In this document: positions 1 to 10,100 of the stretch, piece after piece
How positions within the stretch are numbered: position 1 is the stretch's first letter
Layout: each line of letters begins with the position of its first letter
Assembly: GCA_013115125.1 (NCBI GenBank)
Contig: JABANN010000544.1
Span: 1-22,145 of the forward strand
Source of the DNA: Perkinsus olseni
Taxonomy: Eukaryota; Perkinsozoa; Perkinsida
DNA: 22,145 nt
Direction: 5' to 3'
The notes under the pieces: model-generated
The model's input: only the letters and a program-made list of their open reading frames with translations
What the model was told of the DNA's origin: nothing
Databases searched by the model: none
Program-made: the position numbers and the translations under genes

Positions 1-320
1 TCCTCGGACTCGGGGCCTGGTAAATTTCCCTCGGACTCGGAACCCGGAAACGAAAAGCACTTGAATAGGCCCCGGGTCTTTAAGACCCCGAAAACTTTTT
101 GAACTTGGAACTCGGAAAGCTCAGCACTTTAATCGACAATCGTGAAATCGCCTCACTCGGAATCGAGTGACACGATTTCCGAGCTCGGGAAAAAGCTCGG
201 ATTTTAGAACGCACTTTAATTCATAGTTTTTATTCGAGCTCGGCAGAGCCGCTTTTCCGAGAACTTGGACTCGGAAGTCAGAGCACTTTAATCGGCTCCA
301 GGCCGGACACGGAAGCCAGC
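1..320. repeat. Degenerate CTCGG-rich tandem repeat field
   Basis: The stretch repeats a loose unit built from GAACTTGGACTCGGAA followed by GCACTTTAATCG. GCACTT occurs near 57, 123, 210 and 287, so the spacing is roughly 66–87 bp, and the ACTCGG core is scattered between. Copies at about 99–135 and 261–300 are the most alike. No convincing protein is encoded on either strand; the open minus-strand frame here reads through the repeat and looks accidental. It reads as an old, diverged satellite-like array that probably continues left of the window. The edges are approximate. Confidence 0.5.
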
Positions 321-544
321 CAGGCATTGCCCAGACCCCGCCATGGTCGGGAAAACCCTGTAACACAACAAAGCTAGAGGTGTCAGAAGCAGCAGTGAGT
401 CCCAGCATCAGGAAGGGAAAAGAAGGAACGACAAAACCCCTCTAAGGGAACAAAAGCAGGCGAAGAGGGCCAAAACCAAGAAAATTGTAATGTAGGAATT
501 TGGGGGGCCAAGCGGAAATTTTGGGGCGAGCTCTAAAATTTGCT

Positions 545-569
545 CCGCCGAACTCGAAAAATTCGGCGG
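545..569. repeat. Perfect 8-bp inverted repeat (hairpin)
   Basis: CCGCCGAA at 545–552 is mirrored by TTCGGCGG at 562–569 around a 9-nt loop. It is preceded by AATTTTGGGGCGAGCT (about 515–530), a string that recurs almost unchanged near 3398–3415 inside an intron of the GalNAc-transferase gene. The two sites may be remnants of one dispersed repeat. No role can be assigned. Confidence 0.5.
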
Positions 570-639
570 CAAGCCCTCTAAAGCGGGTGTTGAGCAATGA
601 GTGTTTGATGTGACCCTTATAGTTAACGCAAGCCATCGT

Positions 640-962
640 ACATAGTCATAGGTCTCAGTAGTTCTTCACAGTAAGAGTTCCAAAGACGTCTGAATCATAT
701 TGAGCTAACATTGAGACTTCTTCCATCCCATGTTTATGCGTGCTGCTAGCATCGAAAGTATTGCAAGTTTCCAAGTTTTGGCAACGAGTTGCAACATGGG
801 CAAAGTGCGCCGATAAAAATTAAATGCAAAGCAAAAGATTCGCTCCGCTTTCCCGCCGTTCACACCGCTGGGATCAGCGATGGTGACTCCCTCGGAGGAA
901 CTCCCTTCCAAGTTTGTCAATCAGTGACTGGGAATTCCTTCCACAGCTTCCCTCTTGTTATA
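640..962. other. Non-coding or unassigned stretch
   Basis: No gene is visible here. A forward open frame runs through 789–962 into the small signal-peptide-like frame at 963, but its upstream part has no coding character. The string ATGTTTATGCGTGC near 729 recurs near 19084 in the intergenic repeat before the GH30 gene. Confidence 0.4.
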
Positions 963-1118
963 ATGCAAACCTTCATTATTTGGATAGCCCCTGTCATCTG
1001 TTCGATGATTCACATACCGCAAGTGTACGGAGCAACGGCCTTCAACACCGACAATAACGGAAAGTCCATGGATAAGAGCTCGGCGAGAAATAGACTGATA
1101 CTCCGCGCTCGTCGTTGA
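963..1118 (+). CDS. Short hypothetical secreted protein or first exon
   Basis: From the ATG at 963 the frame encodes 51 aa. It begins MQTFIIWIAPVICSMIH, a hydrophobic stretch that looks like a signal peptide, and continues with a polar, basic tail (GKSMDKSSARNRLILRARR) before a TGA at 1116. I recognise no family. It may be the first exon of a spliced gene that continues at about 1501–1817, since GT dinucleotides near 1110 could be donors, but I cannot fix the junction. The hydrophobic start is what argues for a real gene; codon statistics on 51 codons cannot decide. Confidence 0.25.
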   Translation: MQTFIIWIAPVICSMIHIPQVYGATAFNTDNNGKSMDKSSARNRLILRARR

Positions 1119-1500
1119 GTTGATAGTCTCATAAGAAGACGCAGAAGTCAACCAATGCCGGATACCTCCACAAGTGCCAAACGCAAACGAGATGAGCCCG
1201 AATCGGAATCGCCTCTAGCCAAATGAACGACGCTCAGTCAGGATTCTCCATTGCAACCATCAGTAGAGGTATCGCCTATTTTTAAGGTGTGGTAGATTTA
1301 GCCTCTCCAGAAGCCACCTCAACACCAAGCCTTGATGATTGAGACATATTATTGTAAATATTAATAATACGAGTGGGAGTTAATAAGGTAACAAATGACA
1401 GATGCAATCACAGATCGGCATTGACTCATCAGATCATGTCACTCGATTAGTAATGATGGATGAATGGTAATAGCTAGAATCATCATCTACACAATACAGC
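1119..1500. other. Gap between small frames, partly AT-rich
   Basis: No gene is seen. An AT-rich patch lies around 1345–1385, with attattgtaaatattaataa as its core. If the frames at 963 and 1501 belong to one gene, this is its intron; CACAATACAG ending at 1500 would be a fair acceptor. Confidence 0.35.
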
Positions 1501-1817
1501 TGAAGTATCTTGTGTTGAAGGACGGTGGTTGGATCATGAGTAGAGGAAAGACTGACAGAGCTGCACATTATCACAGCGCGCTCGCCACAAAGGGAGTAAG
1601 CATCGTTTCACTTTACCTCCTTCAGGACGGTCAATGTGGTGCAGATTATCATGCGAAATCCGACGCTTCAGGAGGCATTGCAGTTCGTACAGAAATGTGC
1701 GTATTGTCGTTTACCTCGTCCTCCGGCCTTGTCTACATCACTAAAACCGTTGAGAATACTGGAGAAACTCTGCAAATTTCAAGTGCTCTGTGCGGAGGAG
1801 TACAATACGTGATGTAA
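1501..1817 (+). CDS. Hypothetical protein or terminal exon
   Basis: The frame is open to a TAA at 1815. If it starts at the ATG at 1536 it gives about 93 aa beginning MSRGKTDRAAHYHSALATKG. The rest is Ser/Thr-, Gly- and Cys-containing (QDGQCGADYHAK, VRTEMCVLSFTSSSG, VYITKTVENTGE, ALCGGVQYVM) and looks like an extracellular beta-rich domain. Three or four cysteines would fit a secreted fold. It may instead be the last exon of the gene whose signal peptide starts at 963. No family is recognised. Coding status rests on sensible residue composition only. Confidence 0.35.
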
Positions 1818-2090
1818 GGCTTCGGCTTCCTGACGGGATCTCCTTTGCGCTCTGTCGGGTTCAATGGTGAATCGTTGTTTCGTTCTAAGAAAGGTTCAAC
1901 TCTATCAAGCGCCGCATAGCGTTTTGAATCTCATTTTCCGTTTCCCGATAGGTGATATGGGATTTTTTTGATCATCGTCTTTTATTGAGTAATTATGAAT
2001 TTGAGTATCGAGGTTGTCGTTGTGGTAGTTGTCGATCATGTGGAGATTTGACAGTTCTCGAATCGGGAATCCCGATTGGAGTGACGATCC

Positions 2091-2554
2091 ATGATGAAGG
2101 TTGACTCTGGTGTTTCTCGTTCGGCGTTCACAGTAGGCTTCTCGGACGACATCGCCGTAAGATCGGACACCTTTGGAGTAGCATTGAGGTTGGCTTTTTC
2201 ATCGTCGTATGAAAAAATGTATAGAGAAGTCGTCCTATCAGAGGGTCGGTCGTCTTGCGGCAAGCAAGCTGGTCGATACCTGACTTAGTTCCAGTTCATT
2301 TGTTCATGGATGTTTTCAGAAATTACGAGGGAGTCCACGGGATGGTGATAGAAAACGACTTCATCGACCTTGGCCTACCTGATCCCCTTCATGATTTCAA
2401 TTCCGAGGCCTTCCGCCTGCCCTGCTTGGAAGTTTTCTACAAGTGGCAGAGAAATTTCTTCCCGACCACTCCTGTTAGGAATTTGCTGGACAAGACGACT
2501 TGTGAGGAGATGATTAACCATGTATGCGGCATCTATGATGGACTCTTGTCATGA
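2091..2554 (+). CDS. Hypothetical small protein, two exons
   Basis: The proposed start is the ATG at 2091 (MMKVDSGVSRSAF). The frame can be joined through a 71-nt GT–AG intron (2249–2319, acceptor TTTTCAG) to an exon at 2320–2554, giving a protein of about 130 aa that ends in TGA. The second exon looks properly coding: it is rich in aromatic and acidic residues (ENDFIDLGLPDPLHDF, LEVFYKWQRNFFPTTPV, CEEMINHVCGIYDGLLS). I recognise no domain. An overlapping open frame on the minus strand (2036–2263) weakens the first exon; the second exon could also be read unspliced from about 2255. It lies about 570 bp upstream of the GalNAc-transferase start. Confidence 0.35.
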
Positions 2555-3125
2555 GATGATTTGCGAAAGTTTTGGTAGGTGCATGCTAACCGGAATACGT
2601 GTGCATTGATGTTCATGTGTTGTTCATGGAAAGCTTCTCGTGTTGTGCATTATAGAAGAGTATCTTAGGTCGATCCGAGGCAGTTGCATGTCGCTGTGAG
2701 AGTATCTTAGGTCGATCCGAGGCAGTTGCATGTCGCTGCGAGAGTATCTTAGGTCGACCCGAACTAATTGCATATTTCAGAAGGGATATCTTAGGTCGAT
2801 CCCAGTTGTTTGTGTTTGTCCTCCTCTTCCTCCCATGGCCAGAGGAAATGCCCCTTAGGAGAAGAGCTCGCTGGCTCGATAAGCGACCATTTCTTCTAAG
2901 TCGCTGTACTTCTTTTTGATGGGATCAGATTTGGTATCTTGTTGGCCATTGAACTCCATTTTTTTCACTTATGGAACGAACGAGTGTTGATATTTTTTCG
3001 CTTACTGAAGGTTAGATTGACCAATTTCAATCCGATTGCAATTGCCCGTCCATCTTGCCAATTGTGCCTAGCAGTCAACAGTATCCGAGGTTTACCCTAG
3101 CTGTTTGTACCGCTTTCCCCTCGTC
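2555..3125. other. Intergenic region upstream of the GalNAc-transferase
   Basis: There is no gene here. It contains the 42-bp tandem repeat at 2657–2803 and, beyond that, unremarkable sequence up to the ATG at 3126. Promoter and 5' untranslated region of the downstream gene are expected here, but no TATA-like or other element can be named with confidence. Confidence 0.5.
2657..2803 (+). repeat. 42-bp tandem repeat containing GTATCTTAGGTCGAYCC
   Basis: Copy 1 (2657–2698) and copy 2 (2699–2740) are 42 bp long and differ at one base. Copy 3 (2741–2784) keeps the first half and has drifted in the second; copy 4 (2785–2803) keeps only the core GATATCTTAGGTCGATCC. The same core occurs singly at 8471–8485 across a 3' splice site and at 16611–16625 just after another gene, and in weaker form within introns at 5594–5611, 7016–7031 and 15673–15689. 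It is therefore a dispersed element that has expanded locally. There are no unique spacers, so it is not CRISPR-like. Confidence 0.8.
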
Positions 3126-4168
3126 ATGGCCAAAGGCAACGTCTCCCAGAAGAAGAGGACGCTGGTGCGTTGCGCGACTCTGTTCGCCGTGCCACCGCTC
3201 ATTCTCCTGTTCGGATGGGGTTGGATAACGCTAGGTCAGGTGTCTTCAATTCCTTCCCATCCCATTCCTTCGCTCTTCTTGTCTTCTCAGGCGTTTCCTT
3301 GGGGATTTCGGTGCTGGCTTGTTTGGCATTGATATTTGCGAGAAGCTCGAGCGTTTCTCGGTACCCTTTCCTCTGGCGATTGATTGTAAGTTCACGTTGA
3401 ATTTGGGGCGAGCTTGGTTATATGGAAACATGAATAAATAAGCATGAGCGAAGCAATCAGATCTTCGGATATGGTTGAAAGCCTCGGCATCATGATGAAT
3501 TATAATGAAAACTCAAAAAATTTTCCGAAATGATCCGAAAATTTCAGGGTTTTCGGGGAATTTCGAACCGTTCTTCGACTACTCTCCTATTTTTGCTCAG
3601 GCATTTTATCTAATACAAGTACTAGTTTGCGCAGTAGTCTACAGTATGGTCACCCCAGAGATGGACAGCAGAGCGAAATCGGTCTTCATTATGGCGCCCG
3701 GTGGTAAACTGAGGGGAGATGAGAAGGTCCAAGCTGGTGGGGCAGCGAAACAAAAGGAGAAAGGTAGTCCGTGGTTTTTGATCTGTCGGGCAGATAAGCT
3801 CGATTGGCCTCATTATGAGGACGGCTCGTGAATTTTATGGTATTGTATTGGACCGATTATAGAAATAGTTGAGTGGTTTCTTCTTGCATCTGTCATTGTG
3901 AGAGCAATGGAACTTCTCTCGATAAGGTCTGGTTGTTATCGGCAGTTTTCTGAATGCGTTCGGTGAGTAATTGGAGGCAATTCTGCTGCAGCCTAGATCG
4001 ACCCGTGTACTTCGCATAATATTTTACCCTGACGTAGTTCAGCACTCGGTCGTGGAAGTTAAGAGTAACGGAAAACTTGGTATTTATGCTCACTCAGGTC
4101 CTGAAGATTTCGCCCAACCCGGCGGAGCCTTGCCTGGCGGATTCATGGCCCAACCTAAGATCAGTGTC
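3126..4168 (+). other. N-terminal membrane region of the GalNAc-transferase
   Basis: Exons 1–4. A short basic tail (MAKGNVSQKKRTLVR) is followed by a hydrophobic stretch (CATLFAVPPLILLFGWGWIT), a second one across the exon 1/2 junction (GVSLGISVLACLALIFA) and a third in exon 3 (AFYLIQVLVCAVVYSMV). Family members normally have one type II signal anchor, so three hydrophobic segments are unusual. They could be a real multi-pass anchor or partly mis-modelled exons. A polar stem with Lys/Gly-rich sequence (GGKLRGDEKVQAGGAAKQKE) follows. The splice phases 3234/3291, 3385/3601 and 3763/4038 agree. The link from exon 4 to exon 5 is the weakest. Confidence 0.6.
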
Positions 4169-7100
4169 GTAATACAAAAGGGCGGCGAGGTGTCCATAGT
4201 GGCACTGAACTCCGTTGTTCGTTCGCGTGAAAGCGGGTGTCGCGGCGACACTGTCGCCTCGCGTGAAAAAACCCATTCGCGTTTCCACGCTTTTTCCCCA
4301 CTCGGGTATGAGTTCGGTAATGCGAAAAGCATAGTTGTTCTTTCCACGGTTAAATTACGGAATGGTTTTCTTCAACCTCGAAATTCCGGTGGGATAATTT
4401 CTTCATGGTTACCAATGGTAATTGATCGCTGATACTTCTCCAGATAAGTTCCCGAAAAGTTGGTATCGAAAATCGTCAGTTTCATATCTTGAAATCCGGA
4501 ATATATATACGATATGGAGTTCCGCTTCAACAAGCTTCGGTACACGCGGTCTCAAACTTTGCATCTTCAGATCTTTCGGTCATGTCGCGCGCCGCGAAAC
4601 TGGACCGGCTTCCCCCAGACCGTTTCGTGATGTATTTTCCTCAGGTCCTGCCCTGCGCAAACGAGGGAGAATTTATGGTTAAAACTGCTCAGTCAATTAA
4701 CGAGTTCACACCGGCGTATTCCCTGCATGAGGTTGTAAGTGGGGAAGTAGCATAAATCAGCGGGCGGTTGAGTGGTCGGAAAGTTCATATTAACACCTGC
4801 TAAAGATACGAGTGAGGAGTCAGCTGCGTTTTGATCATATTTTTCGGGAAATGCTTGACGTGCGGATCGCCATGCATGACCGTATGAAATGGCGCGGATT
4901 GTGATTGGGGAATTGTTCGGGTCTTCTGGGCGAAGCTGTCCAGGTTGATGACAAATGGTGAAATTGAGTGACTTTTGATGAGAAACTAGCAGCACCTGCA
5001 ACAAAGTCGGTTCATTTATACAGAAAGGAACAACGCTGGAAGAATTCTTCCACTGGAAATTCCTTGTAAGTTTGAAGTCGAAGTTCGTTGTGAAGTTGAA
5101 ATCTTCCACAAAAGGGGAGTCTCTTCTTTAGAAAGCTTGCGAAGACGTGTAAACGCGTCTTCACCACTTGGTGAGAATCTCTTTGAATCAAGCATTCAAG
5201 AGTGTATCGTGCATGGAAACCGATTTTTGGGGGGATTTTTATCAAATTTCTGGAAGAAGAAATGCCCGTGTTCGATTGCGAATCTACATGGTGCCAGGTT
5301 GTTGTTGATGATGGTAGTACTCCGCCCCTGAGGACACTTCTGACGGACGAACAACAAGAAAAGTAAGTGTGATCGGCAGGAAGTGTTTTTTTGGTAATTT
5401 ACTGTTTTTCACGGTAATTTACTGGTTATTTTTTGGTAATTTCCTGATAATTTTTTTAGGTTGAAAATCACTTGGGTGCGGCATGAGCATTTCACTGGTC
5501 TCATTAATGCTAAGAGCAAAGGTAATACCTAAAAAACTTTGCGACAGATTGGTGAGCTTGTACTGCTCTTTGCTGTGTGATGGTTTGAGGAAGAGAATCT
5601 TAGGTTGAACCTTGCTTGTTACGCAGGTGCTGCAGCTGCCACTGGTGATATCATCATTTTCTTGGATTGCCATGTTAAGCCTGCGGAAGGATGGGATAAG
5701 CCGATCGTCGATTTCATCAAGAGCAATTATAAGCGTAATAAGAGCGGGTGGCAGAGATATTATATTTTCGTTGACATATCTTTACGAACGAAGAGGTATT
5801 TCGGTTGCTCGTGGACACCCAATTCTCAATCTATGCAGGAATGGGTGTACGCGTCGTATCTTATGTCCTTGCTGGCATCATACGGAGAGGTTCATGTTGA
5901 TGATTTTGGCATTTAGTTTTACAAAAAAATAGGAAAAACTAAAACTCTTTTAGTTTTTGCTGAGGAAACCGAGTCTGGAAACCGCAGTTTGTGCTCCGAC
6001 GTTGCTCCAGTGAATCAGCAGGAAAATCCCAGAGTTACGTGTGGTTTTCCAGTGGAATTTTCTCATCTCGTATAATGGCACTGCGCTTTCTCGACTGGAT
6101 CTTTCTATTTTCAGGAGTCGTCGTGCCGTCCATTACTGATCTTGATCCCGACACTTGGGAAGAGCATCGCGGAGGAGGCGGCATGTCCAAGTGCTATCTG
6201 ACTTGGGATGCTGATTTCAAGTGGTTCACTTCGGATGATATGTAGTAATCTTGCTCTCTTGCATTTCCTCAACGCTAATGTATCAGGTATGTGCCGATCA
6301 TGTCCGGTGGCTTGCTTGCGATGTCTAAGAAGTGGTGGGATGAGACGGGGGGGTATGATGAGAATATGCTCGGTTGGGGCGGAGAGAATATCGATCAAAG
6401 TCTTCGGATATGGTTGTGTGGCGGAGAGATTGTAATAACGGGAAAGGGCGTCTACTGCGAAACTCGACTCCCCTGGATTTTCACGCGAAGTTTGGCAAAA
6501 CGGCGATGTAAAATGCGACATGTGTTTTTTACTAGTGTTTTTCGCACTGTGGGTGAACTTCCACCGGCGTCTGAGATTCTCAGTTTTGCTTTCGCTGCAG
6601 TTTTAGCCATTTTGTATTTTCGTACCTGAGCTCGGTGTTGGATCGTCACGAGATTAGTTACGAAAGTTTTGGTATGGTCAATTGTTTTTATTCATCCTCA
6701 GGTTAACGCGCAGGATTCCTATGTAGCGCACATGTGGAGGTTGTCCAGTCGGCCGAAGACAAGGGCTAAGTACACAGTACCGGGAGGAGCGGTCACTACC
6801 AACAGGTAATTTCGTGGCGCGTGACGGTTTGTTGATGACTTTTTTCACTGCGCCACGAAATTTGAGTGCATCAGGTACCGTGCTGCCATGGCGTGGTACG
6901 ATGAGTGGCTTGAGAAGCTCGAGACGTATCCGGAGTTCTCACAATTCGCGCCGGGCGGACTGCGGTACAAGGACCGTCCTGATATCAGTAAGATATCTTA
7001 TGCGCACAGCGAAGAGTATCTTATGTTGACCAGGCAATATCTTGGAGGTTAAGGAAAGGCTGAAGTGCAAGCCATTTGGGTGGTTCTTACGGAGGTAATT

Positions 7101-10100
7101 TCGTGGCGTGCGGAACTTTAATTGGCCCCTTCTGTTCGCGGCACGGGCTTTGTGCTACTAGCACAGAGCTAATGCCTAGCGTATCCGTCGATTAGGATCA
7201 TAACTCGGGTCCTAAGCGTGTATTAGAAAAGCATCGCAGACAATAGTGATTATAGCATTCCATGCGTGAGAGAGCGGCTAGTTCACAACATGGCGAGAGT
7301 TCCTCGTGGTGGAAAAAGGAGTAATTTTTCGGTGCAGTATCCGAAAACGGCGGGAAATTGTAGCTCTTGTGTTCCGAGCGAAGCAGTGATGGCGGAAATG
7401 ATAGGTATGTTTTCATTCTGAATCGATTTATCATCGTTCTCGCCGAAGCTGTTCAGTAAATAAATGCTTATGATAAATCAAAATTTCATCATCAGAAACT
7501 AATTAGCGACTATTGTTCGTAATGATAGCAATGAGGAAACGATTTATTCTTGCTGGTTGCCTTCAGATTTAAGAAGGTATATTTCGACGGTGGTCTGGTA
7601 CCCGATAAAGTATTCCACATAAAGGATGAGAGGACCAACATGTGCATTGAGCGCAAGGGAGGTGATAGCGGTTGGAAGCGCGAACTTTCTGTGGGCGAGA
7701 TAGAGTTTTTCTTGAGGGAAAAATTTTCGTGATTTTCAGATTTTGTGAAAATATTTCATCTGCTCGATGGTGGTCGGATCCCGGCCAGGTTGCAGCGGGT
7801 TGCTGGCAAGTTTTCGCCCTTTTTCGGTGGGAGCAAAATTACACTTCTCTTTTTTCTCTCATGCATTGACCGTCTGAGGTGAAAACTGGTTTTTGAGGTC
7901 TCTATGGGAGGATAGGAATGATCTGCGGGTCGTTGAAAGGAGTGTGGGAAGTTATCGTGGTCATCTCGGAGTTTGCCAGGCACTAAGGTAGTACTGAGGC
8001 CTTGTTCGGAGCAATCGCCTGGCCAGCTGTGGCATGGGGCGAATAGGGATACTCTTACTAACACATGTTGCTCGTCATTCCGGTAAGACCGAGGCACAGG
8101 TTCGATCCCGGCGAATGTTGTTTTTCGTTAGAAATTGGAACACTGATCAATGCCTAGCGATTGACTCTATTGGAGGCCAGTTATACACGGGAGTTTGCAG
8201 TACCTGGGGAGATTTCACCAGTCAATGGATTAAGCTGGATGAGGCTACGCATCAACTGTAAGAGGTCCCTGGTTCGAATCCTAGTAGAGATATTTTTCTG
8301 TATTTCTCAGACAAATTGCTCCTGGGGCTTATGCGAAGACCCGCAGTGGTTGCATTGGCGGGCAGCGGCCGAAGGGCACTGACGTGACGTTGGAGGATTG
8401 TGAGAATCCGAACTTCAGGCAAATCTTCAAGGTTGGATCGGGGCACTTCTTTGCTGTGCGGTCGATGGTGGTATCTTAGGTCGATGATAAGACAGGAGGG
8501 ATGTTGGAGGTTCAGAGTGGAGAGTGTCTTACTGCAGCGAATGGCAAATTCGAGTTGTCACCATGCGAGATTGATAGCGACACTGGAAAGGTACATTTTG
8601 TGGCAACTGAAAAAATCTTGGGCTGATGCGTGCAAGTCCTGATATCAATTTTCCCCCGTGATCAGGTTGGAGGAGAGCAGAAGTTCTCTCTTGTTGACTT
8701 CGATGGCAAGACTCGGATCGAGGCACGAGATCTTGGCGGCCAGACGCTTTGTGCTGATAGTGCCTCGGGAAGCCAGCTTCTATTGTATAGCTGCTACGAT
8801 GCTACTGTAAGTCGGCCGGTGAAGCATGGGTGGGCGTATCTTTCGACGGTTTCGCATCATTTGAATGCGGAGGCCTTCCTCTGAGATCTTTCCTCATCAT
8901 TGGAGTTTGACGGATTCATTAATCGCATTGCGCGGCATATAATTTCCGTGAAGTAGAAGCACGGAAGTAATCGGTATGAAACGATTGCATTTGCAAGGAA
9001 AACGCATGAGCAAGGATCGAATGAACGATGAAATGGCGTGATGAAATAGCCGCACATGTCATCCGTTGGAGAACTAGCAAGATGGAGTTTGGCGCTTGTT
9101 TTCCTTTACCGTCCTCCCGAACGCGACTGGAACTCCATCGTCGTTTGTTATTCAATTTCGTTGGATTATACAGCCAGTGACCGATATAGAAGTTCAGAAT
9201 TTTTTTCGGGGCGCGAGGAGCATTCTGTCGATGGTTACACAAGTATGGAACGGTTGATCGATTTCGAAGTCTCACGCCTGATCATTCTGACTGGTACCAT
9301 GGACTGCCAGATGCCGAATAGTGAAGAGCGGGGTTACAGTTACACCCCTACAGTTACAGGCGCGAAGGCAATGTTTTGGTTTTTCAGTACCACAATACCA
9401 ATCAAGCCTGGAAATTTGAAGACAAAATTAACGGGGGAGCGATACGGTAAGGGTGGAGCAATTCGGCGTGGTGAATCCTTCAACGTTCGCGTCTGACCTT
9501 AGATTCACCGGAGGCTCGAACTTGGGTAAATGTTTCTCGGTTAAGAACGAAGCGAAGACGACTCAGCCGGTAGGTAGCGGGCAAGAGCTCACGCATTGTC
9601 TTCAGCTATCCGCACATGTATTGGACAACTTTATTTTAGGTCGTTCTGGAAGGTTGTATCTCGGAAGATGGCATGACGAAATACGGTCAAAGATTCAAGA
9701 AGGAATCTGTTACTGGTGAGCTGAGGAGTGCGAAAATTTTGATAGATTTTTGCTGTACTTCCATGGAAATGTAGAGAAAATAGCGAGAAAGAACTCACGA
9801 ATCAGCACGGAGTCGCGGGTTTAACGCCGCTAGCGACTCAGTTAGGCATTTTAAATGTCACATTTTCCTGCTGAGGTCCAGAAACAGATCGATGTACGAG
9901 CATACACAGGACTGCATCAGTTTTGATTCAAATATCCGGCAGAGTCGGGAAATTGCGGGTTCGGAAACTGCGAATTCACCCGTCGATTTCTGCTCTCATC
10001 CGTAATGCCCGAGAAGCATGCTCCGTTTGACATTCGAAGAATGAGCAAACAACTGCACTGCAGTAACTGTAGCCGGGTCGCGGAGAGCAGTTGAACCCTC

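Larger units (their letters stand above)
4480..7094 (+). other. GT-A catalytic domain exons of the GalNAc-transferase
   Basis: Exons 5–13 encode the catalytic domain. In order: the family's NE motif (VLPCANEGEF), VVVDDGST after a 563-nt intron, the GLINAKSKGAAAATGD nucleotide-binding segment, the FLDCH metal motif at about 5655–5672, DFKWF, the Gal/GalNAc-T motif (GGLLAMSKK, TGGYDENMLGWGGENID, RIWLCGG), and the YVAHMWR segment that matches SHVGHVFR of animal enzymes. It ends in ERLKCKPFGWFLR, matching the LKCKPFKWYL of the family. Introns at 6242–6286 and 6988–7033 are 45 and 46 nt. All expected catalytic residues are present, so the enzyme is probably active. Confidence 0.88.

Noticed and set aside
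2657-2803. CRISPR-like array from the 42-bp repeats
   Set aside because: The copies are directly adjacent with no unique spacers, they decay along the array, and the setting is eukaryotic.
4693-5109. 138-codon minus-strand frame as a gene
   Set aside because: It lies across exon 5 and the following 563-nt intron of the well-supported transferase, has no recognisable domain, and is the kind of shadow frame expected here.
5735-6114. Extra exons inside the 380-nt intron 8
   Set aside because: Open frames exist, but SNYK and RVVVPSITD are contiguous in the enzyme family, so no additional coding sequence is needed.
8471-8479. A 9- or 12-nt micro-intron, or a disabling stop, in the ricin region at the in-frame TAG
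   Set aside because: A normal 48-nt intron (8432–8479) removes the stop, keeps phase and gives better repeat spacing, so neither an extreme micro-intron nor a pseudogene is needed.
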